The position numbers were made by a program, and so were the translations under genes. 64,000 bases of DNA from Janthinobacterium sp. TND4EL3 (lineage in GTDB: Bacteria; Pseudomonadota; Gammaproteobacteria; Burkholderiales; Burkholderiaceae_D), in assembly GCF_900156175.1 (NCBI RefSeq), contig NZ_FTMV01000002.1, forward strand, positions 186,001-250,000, read 5' to 3'. The notes beneath the pieces are model-generated. The model ran no database searches and was not told the origin of the DNA. It worked only from the letters and a program-made list of their open reading frames with translations. Positions 40,279-49,418 of this stretch are shown here, one piece after another. The first letter of the stretch is position 1, and each line of letters opens with the position of its first letter.

Positions 40279-42504
40279 ATGACCGAAGCAGTCCAATCCA
40301 CCAGCGCCCTCGGCAACCTGCTGGAAGAGCGTCTGATGGAGTGGGAGCGTGCGCGCAAGCCGCAGGAGCTCAAGCTGTTGGAGTGCTACCAGGACGTGAT
40401 GCGCATCCCGCGCGCCGACGACACCGGCGGCACGGGCGCCGCGCGCGCCAAGAAGGCCGCAGGCCTGTTCATCGGCTCGACCCGTAACAAGGTGCGCGCC
40501 AGCCGCGCCAAGATCAACGATGCCCTATTCGGCAACGGCGAGCTGCCGTTCGATACGAACCCGACCAACGAGACGCTGGCCAAGTTCGCCGACGTGGTCG
40601 AGGACATCGTCACCGAGCAGCTGGAGCGCATGAAGTTTCGCCAGATGATCAAGACCGGCGTGAACACGCTGGCCACCTATGGCACCGGCTTCGTGTATGG
40701 GCCGTTCGTGCGCAAGGAAACGCTGACCGAGACCACGGCGGACAACGCCATGGGCTACACTCAGATCAAGGAACAGAAATACGAGTACGATTTCCCGTAC
40801 TTCGAGCTGGGTAGCACGCTGGACGCCTACCCCGACCCGGAAGCGCGCAACATCTGCGACGGCCTGGGCATCTTCTGGGTGACGATGGAAAGCCCGCATA
40901 CCGTCGCCGCCTGGCGTGCTGACAAGTCGTACCGCAACATCACGCAGGCGCTGCAAGGGGCGAGCAACAACGGCAGCGAGACGGGTTCCGAGATCGCCGG
41001 CCAGATGCGTGGCAATGTGGAATTCTGGAACAAGAATGGTCGCATCAAGGTGGCGCGCTTCTTCGGCAAGGTGCCGCGCAGCTCGATGCATGCTACCGAC
41101 CCGAACGCCAGCGATATTGACACCGGCGAGATGATCAACGTGATCGTCATCATGGCCGGCGGCGTGGTGGTAAAGGTCAGCGAAAGCCCGTACGGCGACA
41201 AGACACCTGCGCTGTCGTGCTGCTATGAGGAAGTCGACCATGAGATTTGGGGCGTGGGTGTGGCCGACAACAACGCCGCGCACCAGAAGACCGTGAACGC
41301 GGCTTTCCGCTTGTTCATGGAAGGCAAGGGCATGGCCCTGCTGGGCACCAAGAGCGTTGACCGTAGCAAGTTTCTGCCGACCGAGGACTTCAAGAAGTAC
41401 CCGGGCAAGGTGTTCCAGATGAAGGCAGGCCTGTCCGCCGATGAGCGCGCGAGCGCCATCATCGACCACAAGGAAGAAGACATTACCGGCGGCTGGCTCG
41501 ACGTGATCCGCATGTCCGAGCAGTTCAGCGACGACGATACCGGTATCACCAAGTACACCCAAGGTGACGACTCGCGCAACCTGAACAAGACGGCGGCCGG
41601 CATCAGCATGATCATGTCTGCTTCGTCCCTGCCGATCAAGGAAGTGATCCAGAACATCGACGCCAACTGGATCGAGCCTATCATCGAGAGCATCATCAAC
41701 TGGAACCTGAAGTACCTGGAGGTTGAAACCGTCCAGAAAATCCATGGCGACGAGGCAGCGCAGGCATGGGCCGAGATCAAGCGCTTCGGCAAGACGTCGT
41801 TCATGGACTGGCAGGCCACCGGCACGGCCAGCTTCATGCAGAAAGAAATCCTGATCAACAAGCTGCGCGCCTTCGCCGACTGGACCATGGGCAACCCGGC
41901 CACAGCCGCACTGATCGACGCGCGCGAGCTGCTCGAGCAGACCTGGCATTGCATGGAAATCGGCAAGGAAAGCCCGATCCTGAAGGAAGAGGACGGTGAC
42001 AAGGTGCCGCCACAGGTCAAGCAGAAGATGGAGCAGACCGATCAGCATGTGCAGATGCTGGAAGCATCGCTCAAGGAGATTGGCGAGAAATACAACGACC
42101 TGAGCGACAGCAAGGAAGTGGACAGCCAGAAGCTGCTGCTGGACCGCTACCGTGCCGAGACCGACCGCTTGAAGCTGATCCTGCCGACCATGCCCGCCCA
42201 GCTTGCGCAGGTACTGGCGCGGGAATTCGGCATCGAGCTGATTGTCGAGCAGCAGCAGGCCGCCGCAGCGCCGCAACCTGACGCCACACCAGCGCCCGCG
42301 CCTGCCGTGCCAGATATGGAAGGCATGCCACCCGGCGAAGAGCGGGAACAGCCAGGCCAGCCAGTCATGCCTGAAGCGCCCGAGGCGGCTCCCGCTCTCG
42401 ACCCGGCCGCCATGGACGGCGACCCGCAAGGCATGCCAATGCAACCACCCGACCTCAACGCACCGCCAGATGGCGGTTTTTTTACGCCTGAGGCCGCCCA
42501 ATGA
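40279..42504 (+). CDS. Portal protein, P22 type
   Basis: 741 residues, close to the P22 portal length. LLEERLMEWERARKPQELKLLECYQDVM, GTGFVYGPFVRKE and ADNNAAHQKTVNAAFRLFMEG fit the P22-like portal clip and wing, and MEQTDQHVQMLEASLKEIGEKYNDLS fits the helical barrel. The final 60 residues are Pro/Ala-rich. It forms the dodecameric ring through which DNA enters and leaves. Confidence 0.9.
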   Translation: MTEAVQSTSALGNLLEERLMEWERARKPQELKLLECYQDVMRIPRADDTGGTGAARAKKAAGLFIGSTRNKVRASRAKINDALFGNGELPFDTNPTNETLAKFADVVEDIVTEQLERMKFRQMIKTGVNTLATYGTGFVYGPFVRKETLTETTADNAMGYTQIKEQKYEYDFPYFELGSTLDAYPDPEARNICDGLGIFWVTMESPHTVAAWRADKSYRNITQALQGASNNGSETGSEIAGQMRGNVEFWNKNGRIKVARFFGKVPRSSMHATDPNASDIDTGEMINVIVIMAGGVVVKVSESPYGDKTPALSCCYEEVDHEIWGVGVADNNAAHQKTVNAAFRLFMEGKGMALLGTKSVDRSKFLPTEDFKKYPGKVFQMKAGLSADERASAIIDHKEEDITGGWLDVIRMSEQFSDDDTGITKYTQGDDSRNLNKTAAGISMIMSASSLPIKEVIQNIDANWIEPIIESIINWNLKYLEVETVQKIHGDEAAQAWAEIKRFGKTSFMDWQATGTASFMQKEILINKLRAFADWTMGNPATAALIDARELLEQTWHCMEIGKESPILKEEDGDKVPPQVKQKMEQTDQHVQMLEASLKEIGEKYNDLSDSKEVDSQKLLLDRYRAETDRLKLILPTMPAQLAQVLAREFGIELIVEQQQAAAAPQPDATPAPAPAVPDMEGMPPGEEREQPGQPVMPEAPEAAPALDPAAMDGDPQGMPMQPPDLNAPPDGGFFTPEAAQ

Positions 42505-42758
42505 GCAGCGACATGACAGCGCAAGCGCGCCTGGACTACCTGAACGCCGCACTGGCCGCACTCCACGGCTGCTGGCCGCACCTGGTGCAGGAGATCCAGG
42601 CGCGCATCGACTCCAAGACCGCGCAACTGATCGGCGAGAACAATGAGCAGACGCGCGGCGCCATCAAGGTGCTGCGTGATCTGGTTGACTTACCGGCCGC
42701 GCTGCAGCAAGAGCGCGACCACATCACCGCCGCACTATCCGACCCGGACGCGGCTTAA
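42501..42758 (+). CDS. Small helical protein between portal and scaffold
   Basis: 85 residues; helical throughout: ARLDYLNAALAALHGCWPHLVQEIQARIDSKTAQLIGENNEQTRGAIKVLRDLVDLPAALQQERDHI. Overlaps the portal stop by four bases. No family is recognised; a head-assembly role is likely by position. Confidence 0.65.
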   Translation: MSSDMTAQARLDYLNAALAALHGCWPHLVQEIQARIDSKTAQLIGENNEQTRGAIKVLRDLVDLPAALQQERDHITAALSDPDAA

Positions 42759-42802
42759 CAACGGACTATCCGCCATCCAGCGGACCCAGCAAGGAGCAAT
42801 GA

Positions 42803-43582
42803 ATGGATCTCACACCCCAGCAGCAATACCAGAGGGACTACGATGCAGCAGCAGCCCAACTTGACGCGGCGGCCGCCGGCACGACCGGCACCACTACCGA
42901 AGTCACGCTCAGCCCGGCAGCTGGCGAGACGGCCCAAACGCCAGCAGCGGCTGCCCCGGCCCCGGCCGGCACCGAGCCGCCCGCTGTAGAAACCCTGGAA
43001 GAGCTGCGCACCCGGCTGGTAAAGACTGAAAAGGCGCTGAAGGACACCCAGGCATGGGGCACCAAGAACAGCCAGCGCCTGGCCGAGATCGAGCGCGAAC
43101 GCCAGCAGGCGCAGCGTGAGGCCAGCCGCCCGGCCATTCTGGAAGAAAACCCGGAACTGGCCGAGGCCATCAAGTACGTGACCAGCGATCCGGCGCCAGC
43201 GCAGCAGGCGCAACGCCAGCAGCAGGACTGGCAATCGATCGTGGCGGCGGCCCACCCGGGCATCTTCGATACCACCATCGATCCCGAGCTGGAAGCGGCG
43301 CTGGTGGCCAAGCGCGATGCCATGGGTGAGGCCTGGGGCGACCCGCTGGCCGTGATTCGTGAGATCACAGCAGAAAAAGTAGCGTTCGCCGAACGCCAGG
43401 TGGGCAAGCGGTTTGCCATCGAGGCGGCCAAGCAGGCGGAAAAGTCGGCGATGGGCGTTCCAGGGGCCAGCAGCGGCGCAGCACGCACCGTCGCCAACCC
43501 CGATCTGGAAGCGGTCCAGCGCATTCAAAACATGAGCGACGCGGATTTTGCCAAAGAGGTAAAGCGCGTCAAAGGCTATTAA
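42803..43582 (+). CDS. Scaffolding protein
   Basis: 259 residues, Ala/Gln-rich and helical with a coiled-coil region (LEELRTRLVKTEKALKDTQAW...EIERERQQAQREAS) and a basic C terminus (DADFAKEVKRVKGY). The composition, the disordered N terminus and the position directly before the coat gene are typical of phage scaffolds, which leave the prohead before DNA entry. Confidence 0.8.
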   Translation: MDLTPQQQYQRDYDAAAAQLDAAAAGTTGTTTEVTLSPAAGETAQTPAAAAPAPAGTEPPAVETLEELRTRLVKTEKALKDTQAWGTKNSQRLAEIERERQQAQREASRPAILEENPELAEAIKYVTSDPAPAQQAQRQQQDWQSIVAAAHPGIFDTTIDPELEAALVAKRDAMGEAWGDPLAVIREITAEKVAFAERQVGKRFAIEAAKQAEKSAMGVPGASSGAARTVANPDLEAVQRIQNMSDADFAKEVKRVKGY

Positions 43583-43602
43583 CCCAATAGGAGTTTCACG
43601 AT

Positions 43603-44592
43603 ATGGCTACTACCACCATCACTCAGGTGCCACCAGGCGTCCAGGCGTTTTATGACCGCAACCTGCTGGCCCGCGCGCAGCCGGCCGAAGTGCACGGCCG
43701 CTACGGCCAAAAGCGCCCGATCGCCACCCGCAACGGCAACCAAATCAAGTTCCGCCGCTACTCGCAGCTGGCCGTGGCCTCGACGCCGCTGACCGAGGGC
43801 GTCACGCCCGCCGGTTCCAGCCTGGCCGTGACCGACCTGACCGCTACGCTGGCCCAGTACGGCGACTTCATCACCCTGTCCGACATGGTCTCGATGACCA
43901 ACCAGGACGCGGTGGTGACCGAAGCGACCGACGTGCTGGGCGACCAGGCAGGCACCACTATCGACCAGGCGCGCCGCGACGTGATGGTGGCCGGCACCAA
44001 CGTGGCCTATGCCAACGGCGTGGCCTCGCGCGTCACCGTTGCTGTCAAGATTTCGGCATCCGACCTGGACAAGGCCATCCGCTACCTGAAGGTGCAGAAC
44101 GCCAAGTTCATCAAGGAAGGCGTGATGCCGACCGACAAGGTGGGCACGGGCTCGGTGCGCAAGGCCTTCATCGCCCTGGTGCACCCCGACGTCGAATTCG
44201 ACCTGGAACAGATCGCCGGCTACCGCTCGGTGTCCGACTACGGCAGCCAGGAAGGCGTGCTGGAAGATGAGATCGGCGCGTACAAGAACATCCGCTTCAT
44301 CTCGTCGACCAACTGCAAGATTTTCGCCGGCGCCGGCGCGGCTGGCACGGCGCTGTACAAGAACAACGGCACCAACTTCGACGTCTACGTGACGCTGATC
44401 CTGGCCGACAACTCGTACGGCGTCTGCCCACTGTCGGGTAATGCCATGTCGACCTACGTCAAGGCGCTGGGCTCGGCCGGTACCGCCGACCCGCTGGAGC
44501 AGCGCTCGACCGTGGGCTGGAAGGCGACCACCACCACCAAGATCCTGAACGACAGCTGGATGATCCGCCTGGAATCGGCCGCGTCGTTGTAA
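43603..44592 (+). CDS. Major capsid protein, N4-gp56 family
   Basis: 329 residues. VQAFYDRNLLARAQP, IKFRRYSQLAVASTPLTEGVTPAGSSL, VTDLTATLAQYGDFITLSDMVSM and VMVAGTNVAYANG match the N4-gp56 capsid family (HK97-like fold). An AGGAG site precedes ATG 43603. The gene is followed by an intrinsic terminator, which may set high coat output relative to downstream genes. Confidence 0.93.
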   Translation: MATTTITQVPPGVQAFYDRNLLARAQPAEVHGRYGQKRPIATRNGNQIKFRRYSQLAVASTPLTEGVTPAGSSLAVTDLTATLAQYGDFITLSDMVSMTNQDAVVTEATDVLGDQAGTTIDQARRDVMVAGTNVAYANGVASRVTVAVKISASDLDKAIRYLKVQNAKFIKEGVMPTDKVGTGSVRKAFIALVHPDVEFDLEQIAGYRSVSDYGSQEGVLEDEIGAYKNIRFISSTNCKIFAGAGAAGTALYKNNGTNFDVYVTLILADNSYGVCPLSGNAMSTYVKALGSAGTADPLEQRSTVGWKATTTTKILNDSWMIRLESAASL

Positions 44593-44631
44593 TACCCGGC
44601 TGCAGCGCCGCTGCAACCAGTCCCACCCCAG

Positions 44632-44661
44632 AATGCCCGCTATCGAGAGCGGGCATTTTTT
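44632..44661 (+). terminator. Intrinsic terminator after the capsid gene
   Basis: AATGCCCGCT (44632-44641) pairs with AGCGGGCATT (44648-44657) over a six-base loop, with a T run. Located between the capsid gene and the next gene start at 44675. Confidence 0.85.
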
Positions 44662-44674
44662 ATGGAGCAATGCC

Positions 44675-44947
44675 ATGTCCACCATCGAAAAAGAGAAACC
44701 GGCCCTGGCGCCGAAAATGTTCAAGGTCACCATCTACAGCGGCGAGGACGCCACCGACAAGGGCGACGTGCCGCTGGTGCACAACTTCAAGCAGATCCTG
44801 ATCCAGCGCGACAAGGAAGTGACCATTTCCGAAGCGTATGTGGAATGCCTGAAGCACGCCGTGGTTGACACCACCATCAAGGCCGAAGACGGTACCGAGC
44901 GTCAGGTGCGCATTCCCCGCTTCGCCTTCAGCGCTTCGCCTGCATAA
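44675..44947 (+). CDS. Small head-associated protein
   Basis: 90 residues starting MSTIEKEKPALAPKMFKVTIYSGEDATDKGDVPL and ending RQVRIPRFAFSASPA. A mixed strand fold with a basic centre. The longer frame from 44633 runs through the terminator hairpin and is rejected. Overlaps the next ATG by one base. A head decoration or completion role is possible. Confidence 0.65.
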   Translation: MSTIEKEKPALAPKMFKVTIYSGEDATDKGDVPLVHNFKQILIQRDKEVTISEAYVECLKHAVVDTTIKAEDGTERQVRIPRFAFSASPA

Positions 44948-45603
44948 TGTCCACCACCTGGACCCTGACGGCGCAGGACGTCATTACCGACGCCCTGCAG
45001 ATCGTCGGCGTGATCGGCGCCGGCCAGACGGCAGCGGCCGATGACTACAGCGTGTGCATGAACGCGCTGCAGAACATCATCAAGGAACTGCCGATCCACG
45101 GCCTGTCCTGGCCGAAGATCACGTCGGCGCCGACGGCCCTGACTTGGAACCCGGCCACGCCGGCGCAAGTGGCCATGCCAGCCGACTATTTCGGCGTGCC
45201 GGTGGTGACCTGCGCGCTTGACGGCGCCAAGGCCGATCTGTTGGTGATCGCGAAGGCGGCCTATGATGCTATCTGCCAGCGTGACGATGTGGCGCACCGC
45301 CCGCAGCGCATCTATATCGCGCCAAATGGCATTGGCTACCTGTGGCCGGTACCCGCCACCGATCCAGTACTGTCGCTGACCTACCAAGCCATCGGCATCG
45401 ATGCCGCCCTGGGCAGCACGCCAGACGTTGCGCAGTCCTGGATGGGCCTGCTAGGCCTGTGGGTGGCGAACGACGTATCGATCAAGTTCGGTGTGAACAT
45501 TACCGACCGCCAGGATATCGAGCGCCGCTTTCTAGGTCGCCGCACGCTGGCCCTGGCCTACGCCACCGAAAGCGCGCCGATCAGCTTTGGAGTGCGCGGC
45601 TGA
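44947..45603 (+). CDS. P22 gp4-like head completion protein
   Basis: 218 residues. WTLTAQDVITDALQIVGVIGAGQT, MNALQNIIKELPIHGLSWPKI and GLWVANDVSIKFGVNITDRQDIERRF match gp4-type tail accessory factors that extend the portal. Its order portal-scaffold-coat-gp4-gp10 is the P22 order. It overlaps the gp10-like ATG. Confidence 0.82.
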   Translation: MSTTWTLTAQDVITDALQIVGVIGAGQTAAADDYSVCMNALQNIIKELPIHGLSWPKITSAPTALTWNPATPAQVAMPADYFGVPVVTCALDGAKADLLVIAKAAYDAICQRDDVAHRPQRIYIAPNGIGYLWPVPATDPVLSLTYQAIGIDAALGSTPDVAQSWMGLLGLWVANDVSIKFGVNITDRQDIERRFLGRRTLALAYATESAPISFGVRG

Positions 45604-47018
45604 TGGCGCGCGTGCTGCTGACGTCCGCGTCGTACACCGCGCGCTCGCTGCTGGCCAATGCCCAGCGCTGCGTGAACATGTACCCGGAAACGAACGTGCC
45701 AGACGCCACCGCGCCCACCACGTTCTACGGCACGCCAGGGCGCAAGCTGTGGTCGACCGTGCCTGGCAGCGGCGGCGTGCGCTGTCTGTACCAGACCAGC
45801 AACGGCGACCTGTACGCCGCGCGCGGCGGCGAATTGTACCGCTACACCGCCAGCGCCTGGACGCGCATGGCGGGCCTGGGCTCGACCAGTGGCCAGGTCA
45901 GCGCGGCCGACAACGGCATATCCGCCGTGTTCGTCGACGGCACCACCACCGCGCCTACCGTCAACCTGACCAGTCTGGTGGTGGGCGCGATGAGTGGCGC
46001 CGGCTGGTACGGTGCCAACTACGTGGAAGTGCTGAATGGCTTCCTGATCTTCAACAAGCCCGGCACGCAGCAGTTCTATATCACCGGCGCGCTCGACCTG
46101 ACGCTTGACGCGCTCGACTTCGCCAGCGCCGAGTCGGTCCCGGACGTGCTGCTGCGCCAGATCAAGGACCACAACGAGATCTGGTTCTTCGGCACCGAGT
46201 CGATCGAGGTTTTCGGCGCCGCCGCCGCCACCTTCCCGTTCGAGCGCATCAGCGGTGCGACGATGGAAATGGGCTGCGCTGCGGCCAATTCGGTCTGCAA
46301 GATGGATAACTCGCTGTTCTGGCTGGGCAGCGACGAGCGCGGTGACGGCATGGTGTGGCGCGCCAACGGCTACCAGCCTGGCCGCATCAGCACGCACGCG
46401 CTGGAAGAAGAAATGCGCAAATACGGTCGTATCGACGATGCCCAGGCTTATAGCTACCAGCAAGGCGGCCACAGTTTCTATGTGCTGAGCTTCCCGACCG
46501 CCAAAACGACCTGGGCGTTCGATTCGGCCACCGGCCTGTGGCATGAGCGCGCCTACCGCGACGAGCGCAACCAGCTGGACCGCGTGCGCGACAACTGCCA
46601 CGTGCTCTACAAGCGCAAGCACCTGGTGGGCGACTGGGAGAACGGCAATATCTACGAGCTCGACCTGGACACCTACACCGACAACGGCGCGCCGATCCGT
46701 CGCATCAAGAGCTTCCAGCACCTGACTACCAGCGGCGTGCGCCAGTTCTTCAGCAAGCTGACGCTCGACATGGAAGCCGGCGTGGCCAGCGATGACGAGC
46801 CGGATCCGAAAATATGGATGCGCTGGTCCGACGATGGCGGCAACAGCTGGTCGTCTACGCTGACCAAGTCGCTGGGCAAGGTGGGCGAATACCGCAACAA
46901 GCCCGATTTCAACCGGCTGGGCAGTGGTCGCGATCGCGTGTTCGAAGTGTCGACCACCACCAACGCCAAGATCGTGCTGCAAGGCGCGTTCCTCGACCTG
47001 AAGGCAGGTACGTCATGA
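45603..47018 (+). CDS. P22 gp10-like packaged-DNA stabilisation protein
   Basis: 471 residues, strand-rich throughout with beta-propeller-like repeats: NAQRCVNMYPETN, GTPGRKLWSTVPGSGGVRCLYQTSNGDLYA, DHNEIWFFGTESIEVF, SVCKMDNSLFWLGSDERGDGMVWRANGYQPGRISTHALEE. These are the family hallmarks. It forms the tail hub that closes the portal after packaging and binds the tailspikes. Confidence 0.88.
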   Translation: MARVLLTSASYTARSLLANAQRCVNMYPETNVPDATAPTTFYGTPGRKLWSTVPGSGGVRCLYQTSNGDLYAARGGELYRYTASAWTRMAGLGSTSGQVSAADNGISAVFVDGTTTAPTVNLTSLVVGAMSGAGWYGANYVEVLNGFLIFNKPGTQQFYITGALDLTLDALDFASAESVPDVLLRQIKDHNEIWFFGTESIEVFGAAAATFPFERISGATMEMGCAAANSVCKMDNSLFWLGSDERGDGMVWRANGYQPGRISTHALEEEMRKYGRIDDAQAYSYQQGGHSFYVLSFPTAKTTWAFDSATGLWHERAYRDERNQLDRVRDNCHVLYKRKHLVGDWENGNIYELDLDTYTDNGAPIRRIKSFQHLTTSGVRQFFSKLTLDMEAGVASDDEPDPKIWMRWSDDGGNSWSSTLTKSLGKVGEYRNKPDFNRLGSGRDRVFEVSTTTNAKIVLQGAFLDLKAGTS

Positions 47019-47455
47019 GTCAGCATCCACCGATGCATAAAGAGGTTTTCAATTTGATGTGCGATGAACTGCTCTATACGGGCATGTCGCGCGCAGTGTG
47101 GACCAGCAATCTCATGCCGGATTGCGTTTTGAAGGTCGAAGAGCGCGCCGGCGTCTTTCAAAACGTCGTCGAGTGGGAGACGTGGCAGAGGGTGAAGGAT
47201 ACGCCCTTGCGCCGCTGGTTTGCCGAATGCGTGGCGATCAGCCCAAATGGATCGGTGCTGGTAATGCGCCGCACCAGGCCTGCCAGCGACAAAGATTACC
47301 CTGAAATGATGCCTATCTTCTTGTGCGATTTCAAGCGGAGAAACTATGGCATGGCGGGCAAGCAATTGGTATGCCACGACTATGGTACCAACCAGCTGTT
47401 CGAGTACGGCATGTCCAAGCGGCTTGTCAAGGCCAACTGGAGCGACAACGCATGA
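47015..47455 (+). CDS. Unknown late protein
   Basis: 146 residues, cytoplasmic; HKEVFNLMCDELLYTGMSRAVWTS and NLMPDCVLKVEERAGVFQNVVEWETWQRV are its clearest parts. ATG overlaps the gp10 stop. No family is recognised. It sits where P22 has its tail needle and gp14 genes, but it has no coiled coil. Confidence 0.6.
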   Translation: MSQHPPMHKEVFNLMCDELLYTGMSRAVWTSNLMPDCVLKVEERAGVFQNVVEWETWQRVKDTPLRRWFAECVAISPNGSVLVMRRTRPASDKDYPEMMPIFLCDFKRRNYGMAGKQLVCHDYGTNQLFEYGMSKRLVKANWSDNA

Positions 47456-47823
47456 GCATCGTCCGCCTGAACGAGGCCGCGCTGTACGCGTTGGGCATGG
47501 ACCGCGTCACGGTCAACGCACTGACCCATTTCATTCGCCAGGTCGGCGCCGAGGAAGGTGGCCACACGCTGCCGCAGGTAGCCGACCAGGCCGATGAGAT
47601 GGAACTGGCTATGGGCAGCATGCAGCTGCCCAGCATGCCGATGGACCCGACCGATTGGCAAGCACCGGCGCCGGCAGCGCCTCAGGCGCAGGACGACCAA
47701 GCGCCGCTGGCCATCATGGCCGCCCTGGTCGAATCGCTACAAACCGAAGTGCGCAGCCTGGCCGAGCAGCTGGCCGTGGCGCGCGCCGAGATCAACGAAG
47801 TCAAACAAGGACCCTTGCCATGA
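47452..47823 (+). CDS. Unknown late protein with C-terminal coiled coil
   Basis: 123 residues. N-terminal helix region IVRLNEAALYALGMDRVTVNALTHFIRQVG, a Pro/Ala/Gln linker, then a coiled coil MAALVESLQTEVRSLAEQLAVARAEINEV. It overlaps both neighbours by four bases. It may be a scaffold-like or tail-assembly factor; no family is recognised. Confidence 0.6.
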   Translation: MSIVRLNEAALYALGMDRVTVNALTHFIRQVGAEEGGHTLPQVADQADEMELAMGSMQLPSMPMDPTDWQAPAPAAPQAQDDQAPLAIMAALVESLQTEVRSLAEQLAVARAEINEVKQGPLP

Positions 47824-48158
47824 GCGTCACCGCAAAAACCCTAATTCCCTCGAAGCAGGCCGAGGCCACGCAAACCACGCAATACACCGCGCCACTGGCC
47901 ACCCGCACCATCATCGATAAATTCACCGCCACCAACATCAGCGCCGCGGCGGCCACGCTGTCGGTCAACCTAGTAACGGCGGCCGATGCTGCCGGGAACC
48001 AGAACCTAATCGTGAAGACCAAAGCGTTGGCAGTTGGCGAGACCTACACGTTCCCAGAGATCGTCGGCCATATCCTCGACGCCGACGGCTTTATCAGCAC
48101 GCTGCCGAACGCAGCTGCAGCGATCACAATCCGCGCTTCCGGCCGCGAGGTGACCTGA
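47820..48158 (+). CDS. Small strand-rich late protein
   Basis: 112 residues: TTQYTAPLATRTIIDKFTATNISAAAATLSVNLVT and LIVKTKALAVGETYTFPEIVGHIL. The layout is of a single immunoglobulin-like sandwich, common among virion surface or tail proteins. No family is assigned. Confidence 0.6.
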   Translation: MSVTAKTLIPSKQAEATQTTQYTAPLATRTIIDKFTATNISAAAATLSVNLVTAADAAGNQNLIVKTKALAVGETYTFPEIVGHILDADGFISTLPNAAAAITIRASGREVT

Positions 48159-48718
48159 TGCCGCATGTCGAGGAAAAGTACCCGGTGGCCGTGCCGAACT
48201 ATCGCCCGCTTGACCTCTACGCAGGCGGACGCCAGCCGCTTGACCTGATCGCCCTCGATGCCGCTGGCGAGATCGTGTTCCAGATCGACCCTGATCCGCT
48301 GGTGGTGCGGGCCCAGATCACGGCGCTGAAGGATCAGCTGCTGTCGCAACCGGGGCAGCATGTCGAGATGCCGGTCGAGCATATCGTTCTGGACGGCTTC
48401 TACACGCGCAAGCTGTTCATCAAGAAGGGCACGATCCTAGTGGGTAAGATCCACCGCAAGGCCTGCGTCAACATCGTGGCCATGGGCGATATCTCAGTTA
48501 TGACCGAAACCGGCTATCAGCGCGTGCGCGCTGGCCATACGCAAACCTCGCCCGCCGGCCTGCAAAAGGTTGGATACGCGCACGAGGATACTATTTTTAT
48601 TAACGTTTTCCGCACCGACCAGACGGACATCACCCTGATCGAGGCGGAAATCGCCTGCGAAAGCCATGAGCAGCTGGCCGGTGCTTTTATTGACAAGCGG
48701 GAGGCATTATGTCCGTAG
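48158..48718 (+). CDS. Unknown late protein with possible cupin-like part
   Basis: 186 residues. RPLDLYAGGRQPLDLIALDAAGEIVFQID is followed by HIVLDGFYTRKLFIKKGTILVGKIHRKACVNIVAMGDISVMTETGYQRVRAG, which reads like a double-stranded beta-helix (cupin-type) fold. Whether it is structural or a moron gene is unknown. Confidence 0.55.
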   Translation: MPHVEEKYPVAVPNYRPLDLYAGGRQPLDLIALDAAGEIVFQIDPDPLVVRAQITALKDQLLSQPGQHVEMPVEHIVLDGFYTRKLFIKKGTILVGKIHRKACVNIVAMGDISVMTETGYQRVRAGHTQTSPAGLQKVGYAHEDTIFINVFRTDQTDITLIEAEIACESHEQLAGAFIDKREALCP

Positions 48719-49401
48719 CATGGGTAGGGGCCGGCATTGCGGCGGTTGGAGTGGCTTCCAACATCTCTTCTGCAAACAAGGCGGCCAAGGCGCAAACCTC
48801 AGCGGCCAATCAGGCCAATGACACGCAATGGGCAATGTACAACCAGTCGCGCGACGACAACAAGCCGTTCTACGACGCCGGCGTGACGGCTCTCAACAAG
48901 TTGGCCGCCATGCCGAACTTTACCGGTGCCGATTTGCAGAACGAGCCGGGCTACCAGTTCGGCCTGACCGAAGGCATGAAGGGCGTGACCAACAGCGCGG
49001 CGGCGCGCGGCGGCCTCCTGTCGGGCGCCGCACTGAAGGCGGCCAGCCAGTACAACAACGATTACGCCAGCACCAAGTACGGCGAGGCTTTCAACCGCGA
49101 CGCCACCGAAAGGAACCGGCTGGCGTCGATTGCCGGCATCGGCCAGACAGCATCGAACGTGAATACTTCATCCGGGCTAAATACGGCCTCTGGTGTGGCA
49201 CAGAACCAACTTGCCGCCGGCAACGCGCGCGCCTCGGGCTACGTGGCCGGCGGAAACGCGCTGACCAATGGCCTGAGTCAGGGCCTGAACTGGTACAACC
49301 AGAACAGCTTGCTCAACGGCAGCCGCAGCAGCGGCGTTTCTGAAGGCGCCACAAACCAGACGGATAATTTCAACTACTACGGCACCGGCTACTCGCCGTG
49401 A
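48709..49401 (+). CDS. P22 gp7-like ejection (DNA transfer) protein
   Basis: 230 residues. A hydrophobic N terminus (VAWVGAGIAAVGVASNISSANKAAKAQTSAANQAND) and a Gly/Asn/Ala/Ser-rich body with no charged clusters are typical of internal virion proteins that enter the host envelope with the DNA. It is followed by two more large candidates of the same kind. Confidence 0.7.
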   Translation: MSVAWVGAGIAAVGVASNISSANKAAKAQTSAANQANDTQWAMYNQSRDDNKPFYDAGVTALNKLAAMPNFTGADLQNEPGYQFGLTEGMKGVTNSAAARGGLLSGAALKAASQYNNDYASTKYGEAFNRDATERNRLASIAGIGQTASNVNTSSGLNTASGVAQNQLAAGNARASGYVAGGNALTNGLSQGLNWYNQNSLLNGSRSSGVSEGATNQTDNFNYYGTGYSP

Positions 49402-49418
49402 TGAAGGAGCGATAAAAC

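Noticed and set aside
40525..42561. 678-codon frame antisense to the portal gene
   Set aside because: Shadow of the portal frame; no domain or ribosome site.
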